NCBI GenBank assembly: GCA_902801255.1
Contig: CADCHO010000006.1
Coordinates: forward strand, 1-64,000
Direction of reading: 5' to 3'
Length of the DNA stretch: 64,000 nt
Origin: an uncultured Eubacteriales bacterium
GTDB lineage: Bacteria > Bacillota > Clostridia > Peptostreptococcales > Anaerovoracaceae
The translations under genes were made by a program, and so were the position numbers. Under the pieces are notes generated by a model. The model had not been told where the DNA came from, ran no database searches, and saw nothing but the letters and a program-made list of their open reading frames with translations. Shown here piece after piece: positions 1 through 7,386 of the stretch. Position 1 is the first letter of the stretch, and each line of letters begins with the position of its first letter.

Positions 1-119
1 GTTTCTGTTGCACTTTCCCTACAGTTACCTGCGGCGGACGTTATCCGTCATCCATGCCCTGCGGAGCCCGGACTTTCCTCATGCATAAGCACGCGATCGT
101 CTGGTCTGCCCAAAATACT
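1..119 (-). ncRNA. rnpB: RNase P RNA, 5' part (type A), cut by window start
   Basis: Catalytic RNA of ribonuclease P, which removes 5' leaders from pre-tRNAs. On the minus strand the sequence carries the hallmark block GAGGAAAGTCCGGGCTCC near its 5' end (positions about 70-87), preceded by a GACCAGAC...CGCG segment matching the P1/P2 region of type A molecules. The conserved AGGGAAAGTGCAACAGAAA block sits at the window edge. The short P3-like hairpin and these blocks resemble type A (E. coli-like), not the type B form of Bacillus. The 3' half lies outside the window. It follows trmK directly but has its own promoter, so the 5' end near 118-119 is an estimate from the -10 position. Confidence 0.93.
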
Positions 120-124
120 GCTAT

Positions 125-152
125 ATTATAATCATGTTAAAAAAGTTTTCAA
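125..152 (-). promoter_or_regulatory. rnpB promoter inside the 3' end of trmK
   Basis: On the minus strand a TTGAAA -35 element (147-152) and a perfect TATAAT -10 (125-130) are separated by 16 bases. Initiation about 7 bases on gives the expected 5' end of RNase P RNA. The -35 lies within the last codons of trmK. Confidence 0.7.
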
Positions 153-872
153 CTCGTTGACAGCTTTTTCTTCCAGGTTTATCAGGTAGTCGTGATCTTC
201 CCTGATCTTTTTCAGAATATCCTTGTGTTCCCCTTCAGCAGTGCTGAGATTTGCTTCCTGCTCTTCAAGACTGCTGATCTTCCAACGTATCCTGTTCAGG
301 GCAAGTCCCGGATCTGCATATATTATGCCTTCCGGATATTTCCAGCGGATATCATCTTCAGGGTAAACAGCTTCTCTGATTGTTTCTTCAGACGGCACAG
401 CAGTGATTATCTCGCAGGCAAACTTGCCCTCTTCGGCCAGTCTCTCACTCTCAATGTCCCATCCATGAGTGTAAAGATAGTATCTTAATGTGCCGGAATG
501 CTTTCTTGGCTGAAGGATGAGTCTCTTAAAGCTTTTTGTTTTTCTTTCATCATCCGCAAGGATGCTCCTGATAGTGTGTCCTCCCAGCCCTGCTATGATG
601 AGTTCATCGACCTCTGCGGCTTCAATAGTATGAAGACCGTCACCTGTGCGGAAATCAGATTCGCTCACTCTGTCTTCAAGCTTGCACATAGCAAAGGTCT
701 CTCTGGCCTTTGCAAGCGATCCATCGCTTATATCTGACATGATGACGTGCGGAGATTTGCCCTGTTTAATTAAAAGCATAGGGACGTATCCATGATCCGT
801 CCCTATATCGGCGATGCTGTCACCGTCGATCACACTGTCTGCAAGTGCGTATATCCTTTTACTGAGTTTCAT
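132..872 (-). CDS. trmK: tRNA (adenine(22)-N1)-methyltransferase
   Basis: A 246-residue SAM-dependent methyltransferase of the TrmK (YqfN) family, which methylates N1 of A22 in the D-arm of some bacterial tRNAs. The SAM-binding motif DIGTDHGYVP is near residue 22. A typical family block, LQPRKHSGTLRYYLYTHGW, is near residue 120, and the C-terminal third looks like the helical coiled-coil tail of the family. The ATG overlaps the rpoD stop by one base (TAATG), so translation is probably coupled. Position after rpoD is the usual one in Firmicutes. Length matches the family. Confidence 0.92.
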   Translation of the reverse strand: MKLSKRIYALADSVIDGDSIADIGTDHGYVPMLLIKQGKSPHVIMSDISDGSLAKARETFAMCKLEDRVSESDFRTGDGLHTIEAAEVDELIIAGLGGHTIRSILADDERKTKSFKRLILQPRKHSGTLRYYLYTHGWDIESERLAEEGKFACEIITAVPSEETIREAVYPEDDIRWKYPEGIIYADPGLALNRIRWKISSLEEQEANLSTAEGEHKDILKKIREDHDYLINLEEKAVNELKTFLT

Positions 873-2122
873 TACTCCAGGTAGTCGCGCAGTTTTTTGC
901 TGCGGCTTGGGTGTCTGAGCTTGCGGAGAGCCTTCGCTTCGATCTGACGAATTCTTTCACGTGTTACATTGAACTCTCTTCCTACTTCTTCAAGTGTACG
1001 CGGACGGCCGTCATCAAGCCCGAATCTGAGTATCAGGACTTTCTTTTCTCTCTCGCTTAAAGTATCAAGAACTTCACGGAGCTGCTTCTGAAGCATCGAA
1101 TATGCTGCTGCGTCAACAGGAGAAGGAATATCTTCATCAGGGATGAAGTCTCCCAGGTGGCTGTCTTCTTCTTCTCCGATCGGGGTCTCAAGCGATACAG
1201 GATCCTGACTGATCTTTTTGATCTCTCTTACTTTTTCTACGGAGATACCCATTTCCTTTGCTATCTCCTCACTGGTCGGTTCGCGTCCATACTCCTGCAG
1301 GAGCTGTCTTGAGATCCTTATCAGCTTGTTGATAGTCTCAACCATATGTACCGGAATACGTATTGTGCGGGCCTGATCAGCTATCGATCTTGTTATGGCC
1401 TGCCTGATCCACCATGTTGCATAAGTGGAGAACTTATAGCCCTTAGTGTAATCGAATTTCTCAACAGCCTTGATAAGGCCCAGATTTCCTTCCTGTATGA
1501 GATCGAGGAATGAAAGACCTCTGTTGAGATATCTGCGTGCGATACTTACTACGAGCCTGAGGTTGGACTCGCAAAGTTTCTTCTTTGCCTCTTCGTCGCC
1601 CTGCTCGATCCTGATGGCAAGCTCTCTTTCTTCATCAGCAGTGAGCAGAGGCACCTTGCCGATCTCTTTAAAATACATCCTTACCGGATCGTCTGTAGGG
1701 ATGTTTTTCGCAGCATCACTGACTTCTATTTCTCCGGACGATTTAATAATGACTCCGCTCTTCTTTTCGTCCTCTTCGTCGTTGAGAAGATCGTCTTCTT
1801 CCAGTTCCAGTTCAAGGATCTCATCGTCATCTACATCATCGTCCTCAAGCTCGTTTACATCCGGTTCTCTTGTTTCAATAATGCTGACGTTTTTGCTCTC
1901 GACAAGATCATATATCTCTTCAAGAGCATCCTTGTCAAAGTTGGAATCAGCGATCAGGGCGTTGATCTCACTGTATGTGATCTCATTGCCTGTCATCTTT
2001 GCGGCTTCGACTATAGCGCTGGCTGCTTCTTCTGTTTTTGAAATCTCAAACTGCTCATCGCTGTCATCACCGACGTAGATGTCATTAAACTCATTGATTT
2101 TTCTTTTGTTCTTTTCAGGCAT
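872..2122 (-). CDS. rpoD: RNA polymerase primary sigma factor SigA/RpoD
   Basis: Housekeeping sigma-70 factor, 416 residues from the start chosen here. Region 1.1 lies in roughly the first 80 residues and is followed by a very acidic linker (about 88-120). Region 1.2 begins at [11 protein letters not shown] (about 145). Region 2 contains [19 protein letters not shown] and [10 protein letters not shown] (about 207-242), and region 4.2 ends the protein with [17 protein letters not shown] (about 386-402). The reading frame is open to an ATG at 2194 that overlaps the dnaG stop. However, the ATG at 2122 has a strong GGAGG six bases upstream and begins with a normal SigA N-terminus (MPEKNKRK), so 2122 is preferred. 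The upstream 24 codons are probably not translated as part of SigA. Confidence 0.95.
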   Translation of the reverse strand: MPEKNKRKINEFNDIYVGDDSDEQFEISKTEEAASAIVEAAKMTGNEITYSEINALIADSNFDKDALEEIYDLVESKNVSIIETREPDVNELEDDDVDDDEILELELEEDDLLNDEEDEKKSGVIIKSSGEIEVSDAAKNIPTDDPVRMYFKEIGKVPLLTADEERELAIRIEQGDEEAKKKLCESNLRLVVSIARRYLNRGLSFLDLIQEGNLGLIKAVEKFDYTKGYKFSTYATWWIRQAITRSIADQARTIRIPVHMVETINKLIRISRQLLQEYGREPTSEEIAKEMGISVEKVREIKKISQDPVSLETPIGEEEDSHLGDFIPDEDIPSPVDAAAYSMLQKQLREVLDTLSEREKKVLILRFGLDDGRPRTLEEVGREFNVTRERIRQIEAKALRKLRHPSRSKKLRDYLE

Positions 2123-2190
2123 TCCTATCCTCCGTTTATTAGGTCTCAGTCCCTTTAGATAATGGTTCTCATAACTTCTGAAAAACATTG

Positions 2191-3981
2191 TCATTCAGAG
2201 AGAATCTCATTGATGAGTGAATCCAGTTCCACAAGCCTTGCCACAAGTCTTTCGATTTCATCGGTCCTTCCCATCTTCTCGGCTACCGCTATGTTGTTTG
2301 TGACTTCGGCTTTTTCATCCCGGTATTTACCGGCCAGGTACCCTGCCTTCGTTTCTTTGTAAAAGGCCTCATCATCGGGACCTATTTGTATGGATCCAAG
2401 CTGTCTTGTGAATTCAGCTTCCTCATCAGGATCAAGCGCTTCGGATATCATTTCCTTTGTTATCCCGCGGATCGCCGTCTGCGTATCATTGCAGAGCGAT
2501 TCTTCTACGAGCAATATTTTATCCGCAAGCGCGCTTCCGAAAACTATGCCGTCTTCACGAAAACGCTTGATATATCTTGGATCATGCATCGCAAGAATCA
2601 CGAAAGCCATCTCGAAACGTTCATAATAGCCTTTATTGCCGGCTTTTCTGGCCGAATCTCTGACAGCACGCTCATTTCCTGCACTACTGATTCTATTGTT
2701 TACCGTTTTAATATTATCGCCACCTGCTCTCACGGCCATGTTTATGGCACTTTCAGAAATTCCGAATTCCTGTGAGAGTTTGCGTACATATATATCCTGT
2801 TCTACCGGCCCCAGATCTCTGAGTATAGGCACCACTCTGTCTATATAGTCAAGTATGTCTCTGTCATTCCGGAAATCAAATCCCCGTCTTGCAAGCCTAA
2901 GCTTGTAATCGGTCGCAGGCACGGCATTGTCAGCAAGCCTTAGGAATGCTTCCTTTCCGTGTGCTCTTACAAAATCATCCGGGTCCTTGCCATCTGTGAC
3001 ATTCATCACTCTAGGCTTACCGCCTGCTGCATTAATGACATCGATCCCTCTCAAAGCAGCATTGATGCCGGCAGCGTCCGAATCATATGAAAGGACTATG
3101 TTCTTTGAATATCTGCAGAGAAGTCTGGCCTGGTTGATCGTTAATGCCGTACCAAGGGATGCAGCTACATTCCGTATGCCATTCTGATACAGGGATATCA
3201 TATCCATATATCCTTCAACAATAATTGCCCGCTGTTCCCTGTCAATCTCTTTTTTTGTCAGATTCAGTCCAAACAGGTTGTTCTTCTTAAGGAAAATTTC
3301 ACTCTCCGGTGAATTGAGATACTTTGGCTTGTAATCACCGATAGCACGTCCCCCGAAGCCGATTACCTTATCCTGTGTGCTTATGATAGGAAACATCACT
3401 CTGTCGCGGAACTTGTCGTAAAGACCATCCTTGCCCTTGTTTGCCAGCCCCAGCTTAAGCATGTCATCATCGGATACACCTTCGTTTCGAAGATGATCTA
3501 CAAGAGCATGCCCTGAAGCAGGAGCATATCCGAGGCCAAAAGCAGTGATAGTCTCCTTGCTGAGCCCCCTCTTTTTCAGATATGCAAGGCCTTTGTTGCC
3601 CCTCGTTCCCAGGGAGTTGTAAAAGAATCTGGCAGCCTTTGCGTTTATGCCGTGGTATTTGTCATAATCGATCTTCGGACCGCTGCTGCGCCTTTCCGGC
3701 AGCTTTATTCCATTTTCTGCAGCAAGCTTCTCAACTGCCTCAACGAAAGGCAGCTTGTAATACTCCTGAACAAATCCGATCACATCACCGGATTTTCCGC
3801 ATCCGAAGCAGTGGTAAAACTGCTTGCCCTCATTAACACTGAACGAAGGCGTTTTTTCAGAGTGGAACGGGCATAGTCCCATATAGTTTGAACCGGACTT
3901 TTTAAGTGTAACCTCACGTCCTATTATGTCAACTATATTAAGCTGAGCTTTCAGTTCATCTGTAAAGTTGTCATAAGCCAT
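2191..3981 (-). CDS. dnaG: DNA primase DnaG
   Basis: A 596-residue primase that makes RNA primers at the replication fork. The N-terminal CHC2 zinc finger is clear: C37, H40, C58 and C61 around CPFH and CFGC. The TOPRIM catalytic core has the EGYMD acid motif (about 256-260) and the SYDSDAAG motif (about 298-305). The C-terminal helicase-binding region is poorly conserved, as usual. It sits between dgt and rpoD, the macromolecular-synthesis order of many Clostridia. A GGAGG lies 12 bases before the ATG, a rather long spacing, and no better in-frame start was found. Confidence 0.95.
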   Translation of the reverse strand: MAYDNFTDELKAQLNIVDIIGREVTLKKSGSNYMGLCPFHSEKTPSFSVNEGKQFYHCFGCGKSGDVIGFVQEYYKLPFVEAVEKLAAENGIKLPERRSSGPKIDYDKYHGINAKAARFFYNSLGTRGNKGLAYLKKRGLSKETITAFGLGYAPASGHALVDHLRNEGVSDDDMLKLGLANKGKDGLYDKFRDRVMFPIISTQDKVIGFGGRAIGDYKPKYLNSPESEIFLKKNNLFGLNLTKKEIDREQRAIIVEGYMDMISLYQNGIRNVAASLGTALTINQARLLCRYSKNIVLSYDSDAAGINAALRGIDVINAAGGKPRVMNVTDGKDPDDFVRAHGKEAFLRLADNAVPATDYKLRLARRGFDFRNDRDILDYIDRVVPILRDLGPVEQDIYVRKLSQEFGISESAINMAVRAGGDNIKTVNNRISSAGNERAVRDSARKAGNKGYYERFEMAFVILAMHDPRYIKRFREDGIVFGSALADKILLVEESLCNDTQTAIRGITKEMISEALDPDEEAEFTRQLGSIQIGPDDEAFYKETKAGYLAGKYRDEKAEVTNNIAVAEKMGRTDEIERLVARLVELDSLINEILSE

Positions 3982-3984
3982 GGA

Positions 3985-5001
3985 TCACAATTGCCTCCAG
4001 CCCTGCGGAACGAACAGCTTTTCGTAGAGATTAAGGGCATATCTGTCAGTCATTCCCGAAATGAGGTCTTTTACAGCAACCTCCGTGCCCTCTTCCTGTT
4101 CTATCTGCTTATATACACCGGGTATCTCATCGGAATGATCTATGTAATATTTGTAAAGAGAGCTTATTATTCTCTCAACTTTATCAAGGTCGGAAACACC
4201 TCTGACCTCGGTCGAGTTATAGACATTTCTGAACATGAATGCCCTGAGCCTTCCGAGTGAATCCGAAAATTCCTCAGATAAGGATATCTTTTCTTTGCCT
4301 TCACTGTTCTTGCAAAGGTCGATGATCAGATTGTTGATCCTGTCTGAGTGAGTGCTGCCCAATATCTCTATCTCGCGCTGAGGGAGCTGTTCAAAGGTGA
4401 TGACTCCGCTCCTGATGGCATCATCGATATCGTGATTGACATATGCTATACGGTCGCAGATCTTTACTACCTGTCCTTCAAGAGTCATAGGTGTGACACT
4501 TCCTCTGTGATTGAGAATGCCGTCTCTTACTTCATATGTAAGGTTAAGACCTCTTCTTCTGGAAGTATCCTCAATGAGATCAACAGTCCTGAGGCTTTGT
4601 TCATTGTGGACAAAGCCGCCCGGATGGATCTTATTGAGCACTTTCTCACCGACATGTCCGAATGGAGTATGGCCAAGATCGTGGCCAAGCGCAATCGCCT
4701 CTGTCAGATCCTCGTTGTAGGCTAAGATCCTCGCAACAGTACGTGCTATCTGCGATACCTCAAGAGTATGAGTCAGACGTGTTCTGTAGTGATCACCCTC
4801 CGGAGCAAGAAAGACCTGCGTCTTATGTATCAGTCTTCTGAAGGCCTTTGAATGTACTATACGGTCCCTGTCTCTCTGAAAGTCAGTTCTGTATTCACAC
4901 TGTTCCTCATCGAAACGTCTGCCTTTGGATTCTGCCGCCTTGCATGCGAGAGGAGAAAGAAGCTCGTATTCCCTTTTCTCGATCGCCTCTCTGTTATTCA
5001 T
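3985..5001 (-). CDS. dgt: dGTPase-like HD-domain triphosphohydrolase
   Basis: A 338-residue member of the deoxyguanosinetriphosphate triphosphohydrolase-like family, which cleaves dNTPs to nucleoside plus triphosphate. The HD-type metal site is visible: THTLEVSQIAR (His) and ALGHDLGHTPFGH (His-Asp) near residues 78-118, with a further Asp in DRIAYVNHDIDDA (about 184-196). Length matches the short type 2 enzymes common in Gram-positive bacteria. It overlaps the upstream unknown gene by 8 bases and lies 3 bases before dnaG. Link to replication or nucleotide control is inferred from this context. Preferred dNTP cannot be told from sequence. Confidence 0.9.
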   Translation of the reverse strand: MNNREAIEKREYELLSPLACKAAESKGRRFDEEQCEYRTDFQRDRDRIVHSKAFRRLIHKTQVFLAPEGDHYRTRLTHTLEVSQIARTVARILAYNEDLTEAIALGHDLGHTPFGHVGEKVLNKIHPGGFVHNEQSLRTVDLIEDTSRRRGLNLTYEVRDGILNHRGSVTPMTLEGQVVKICDRIAYVNHDIDDAIRSGVITFEQLPQREIEILGSTHSDRINNLIIDLCKNSEGKEKISLSEEFSDSLGRLRAFMFRNVYNSTEVRGVSDLDKVERIISSLYKYYIDHSDEIPGVYKQIEQEEGTEVAVKDLISGMTDRYALNLYEKLFVPQGWRQL

Positions 5002-5539
5002 TGTCCGGTCCGTTCTCTGTTATGTATGAAGAGCCGATCATATCGGCTATCCTGACATCGAATCCGTCGATATCGTAATCAAGAGCGAGCCTGAAATCGT
5101 AGTCGGCATCCTCACCCAGAAGCTTTGCAGCTGCTATATCGAATCTCGCATCTCTTACGCTTGCTTCCTCTCCTGTCAGTCTGTTGAATGCGTTGAGATC
5201 GTGCACATACCACTTGCGGAACTTCGATATCTCTGAAGCCAGAGCATCTATGTCTGCATCGCTCATATCATCCATTATTAGTCCGTCAAAGACCCTTCCC
5301 ATGGATTCAACCATCACATACAGATCTGTCTCATGGTCAGGAAGATGGTCGAGAAAGCTGTCAAAATATGAGTTCATGTGTTCAGCCAGCTTTTCTCTGT
5401 CTACATTGCGTATGAGATCCTTGATAAGGTTTTCTTCTATGAATTCGTCCTCTTCAAGAAGAGCTGACAGATTCTCAAAATACTGAAACTCATCTGCAGA
5501 ATCTATATCAAGAATGCGATAAAGTCTTATCTTGTCCAT
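4994..5539 (-). CDS. acidic protein of unknown function
   Basis: A 181-residue protein I do not recognise. It is strongly acidic with long runs rich in Asp and Glu, shows no signal peptide, membrane segment or cysteine pair, and looks helical. The conserved-looking stretch FRKWYVHDLNAFNRL (about 117-131) contains most of its aromatic residues. Its stop overlaps the dgt start by 8 bases, so it is probably the first gene of the dgt-dnaG-rpoD-trmK unit and may act with dgt. Upstream of the ATG there is no recognisable ribosome binding site (the sequence reads GAATTATAA just before it). The start is therefore uncertain, or translation may begin on a nearly leaderless transcript. Confidence 0.7.
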   Translation of the reverse strand: MDKIRLYRILDIDSADEFQYFENLSALLEEDEFIEENLIKDLIRNVDREKLAEHMNSYFDSFLDHLPDHETDLYVMVESMGRVFDGLIMDDMSDADIDALASEISKFRKWYVHDLNAFNRLTGEEASVRDARFDIAAAKLLGEDADYDFRLALDYDIDGFDVRIADMIGSSYITENGPDNE

Positions 5540-5545
5540 TTATAA

Positions 5546-5574
5546 TTCAAATACGTTGATTCTAGTGCTATAAT
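5546..5574 (+). promoter_or_regulatory. candidate nadK promoter
   Basis: TTCAAA (5546-5551), a 17-base spacer and a perfect TATAAT (5569-5574) precede nadK, placing the start near 5581. A second TTGACA at 5582-5587 has no good -10 at normal spacing. Confidence 0.5.
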
Positions 5575-5587
5575 AGTTTTATTGACA

Positions 5588-5601
5588 GAGCAATATTGCT
5601 C
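5588..5601. promoter_or_regulatory. perfect 14-bp palindrome in the divergent nadK region
   Basis: GAGCAATATTGCTC is a perfect palindrome between the start of the unknown acidic gene (minus) and nadK (plus). It lies just downstream of the predicted nadK start point. It could be a repressor operator, but its partner is unknown. Confidence 0.35.
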
Positions 5602-5647
5602 AAATTCCATATTCTGACAGATTATTATAGCATACGGAGAGTGCAAA

Positions 5648-6433
5648 ATGAAGATATACGTGTTCTGTAATCAAAAGGACACTTACAATGATTTCTTGCC
5701 ACTGGTCAAGGAATTCGGCTATGAAACAGCAGAAGAATTTACAGGAAACGAGGACCTGCTTGCCTGCATCGGAGGCGACGGCACATTCCTCAGTTTCGTA
5801 CACAAATGTGGTTTCCCGAGTGTGCCTATCATCGGTATCAACACAGGACATCTCGGTTTCTTTCAGGAAGCTCTTCCGACAAATCTGCGGGAAACCATGG
5901 AATATATCTCTAAGGGAGAATATCAGCTTCAGAACATAAGCCCGGTCCAGGCAAAAATAGTCACACGCAGAGGAGAATTCCTTCGCACCGGACTTAACGA
6001 AATAGTTGTCAGAGGTCCTTATTCGCACGCTTCACACTATGAAGTTTCCATCGACAACACAAAGATACAGGATTTCTCCGGTGATGGCATAATCATATCC
6101 ACACCTGTAGGTTCGACTGCATATAATTACTCTCTCGGCGGATCGCTTATATCTCCTGAGCTCGACGTGCTTCAGCTTACGCCTATCGCGCCTATGAATA
6201 CAAGCGCTTACCGCTGCTTCAAATCGAGCCTTATTCTTCCGTCCCGTGAGATCATCACCATATCCGGCACCGGAAGATGTGAAGGCGGCACGGTCCTTGT
6301 ATCTTTTGACGGCCGTACTCATGAGTTCGGAGGCGTACTGAGGATGGAGATCACCCGTTCAGATAAGGAGATCCATCTCATTCGTACAAAAGCTTACGAC
6401 CATTGGGGCAAGCTTTCGAGCAAGCTTCTGTAG
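5648..6433 (+). CDS. nadK: NAD kinase
   Basis: A 261-residue ATP-NAD kinase making NADP+. The signature GGDGTFL (about 39-45) holds the catalytic Asp, GINTGHLGFF follows at about 63-72, and the NAD-binding block SGDGIIISTPVGSTAYNYSLGG is split across residues about 143-165. Length is typical of the short bacterial enzymes. The start has GGAG eight bases upstream of ATG. It is one of only three plus-strand genes here, divergent from the unknown acidic gene and convergent with the pseudouridine synthase gene, with which it shares a bidirectional terminator. The recN/argR neighbours often found in Firmicutes are absent. Confidence 0.95.
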   Translation: MKIYVFCNQKDTYNDFLPLVKEFGYETAEEFTGNEDLLACIGGDGTFLSFVHKCGFPSVPIIGINTGHLGFFQEALPTNLRETMEYISKGEYQLQNISPVQAKIVTRRGEFLRTGLNEIVVRGPYSHASHYEVSIDNTKIQDFSGDGIIISTPVGSTAYNYSLGGSLISPELDVLQLTPIAPMNTSAYRCFKSSLILPSREIITISGTGRCEGGTVLVSFDGRTHEFGGVLRMEITRSDKEIHLIRTKAYDHWGKLSSKLL

Positions 6434-6458
6434 CGTAAGTCGTTATTGCATATCAACC

Positions 6459-6487
6459 AAAACAGCGCTTATACAGCGCTGTTTTTT
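6459..6487. terminator. bidirectional terminator of nadK and the rlu gene
   Basis: A 10-bp stem (6459-6468 with 6476-6485), a 7-base loop and T/A tracts on both sides serve both strands. The loop contains the stop codon of the minus-strand pseudouridine synthase gene, whose last codons form one arm. Confidence 0.85.
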
Positions 6488-7383
6488 AATTTTTCTATTG
6501 CTGTTCTGATATCGTCAGGAAGGCCTGTCATGAAGCGTACCCTTTCCTTCGTCATCGGATGGTAGAATTCAATATAGTAAGCATGCAGTGCCTGCCGCTG
6601 TATCAGCTGCGTGTGTCCGCCATAAAGAACATCTCCTGTGATGATGTGTCCGATATGTGAAAGGTGCACGCGTATCTGATGCGTACGTCCGGTATGGAGT
6701 ATGACCTCGACCAGCGTATAAGCACCGTACTCTTCGGAGTCATATCGTTCGAGCACATTCACTTCACTCAGGGCATTCTTCCCGCCTTCGTACATTACCT
6801 CGCGGCGTATGGATACCTCATCCGGCCTTCCTACAGGAAGGTTTATTTCAAAGTGATCCTCTTCGACGTTTCCTTCTACAAGTGCATAATACTTTTTTAC
6901 AACAGTATTGCGTCTCATCTGTGATGAAAGCTCGTTCTGCGCATTAGCATTTTTTGCAACTATTATAATCCCGGAAGTGTCCATATCGATACGATTGGCA
7001 AATCTGACTTTGAACGACTGTCCGCTGTCGATCATGTATTTCATCACACCGTTTGCGATGGTATGCTGCGGGTGGCCTTTTGTAGGATGTACTATTACAC
7101 CCGGCTGCTTGTTCACAAGGATCAGATCGTCATCTTCATAGATTATGTCAAGCGGGATGTCCTCAGGCTCAAAGTCACTTGTTTCGTCCGGCAGCCTTAC
7201 GCCAATGATATCACCGACCCCGGGCTTTATATAACCCGGAGTCGGTGTTCCATTCAGATCTACCAGCGACTGATATTTCATCTTTGTTCTGAACCTGGCG
7301 GAAAACTTATAATTCTTCCTGAGGATCTGATTGATGGTCAGCCCTGATTCTTCAGTTGTTACTGTATGTTCGTATTTTGCCAT
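6469..7383 (-). CDS. RluA/RluD-family pseudouridine synthase
   Basis: A 304-residue enzyme that isomerises uridine to pseudouridine in rRNA (RluD-like) or tRNA. An S4-like N-terminal domain (about 1-70) precedes the catalytic domain, with NRIDMDTSGIIIVAKN (about 131-146) holding the catalytic Asp of the RLD-type motif. HTGRTHQIRVHLSHIGHI (about 229-246) is also family typical. It begins 3 bases after pheT ends, so it probably belongs to the same transcript. The exact target site (RluD versus YlyB-like) cannot be told from sequence. The stop codon is embedded in the terminator loop. Confidence 0.9.
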   Translation of the reverse strand: MAKYEHTVTTEESGLTINQILRKNYKFSARFRTKMKYQSLVDLNGTPTPGYIKPGVGDIIGVRLPDETSDFEPEDIPLDIIYEDDDLILVNKQPGVIVHPTKGHPQHTIANGVMKYMIDSGQSFKVRFANRIDMDTSGIIIVAKNANAQNELSSQMRRNTVVKKYYALVEGNVEEDHFEINLPVGRPDEVSIRREVMYEGGKNALSEVNVLERYDSEEYGAYTLVEVILHTGRTHQIRVHLSHIGHIITGDVLYGGHTQLIQRQALHAYYIEFYHPMTKERVRFMTGLPDDIRTAIEKLKNSAV

Positions 7384-7386
7384 TCC

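Noticed and set aside
5582..5613. TTGACA at 5582 as the nadK -35
   Set aside because: No -10-like hexamer at 16-18 bases; CATATT is 20 bases away, so the TTCAAA/TATAAT pair upstream is preferred.
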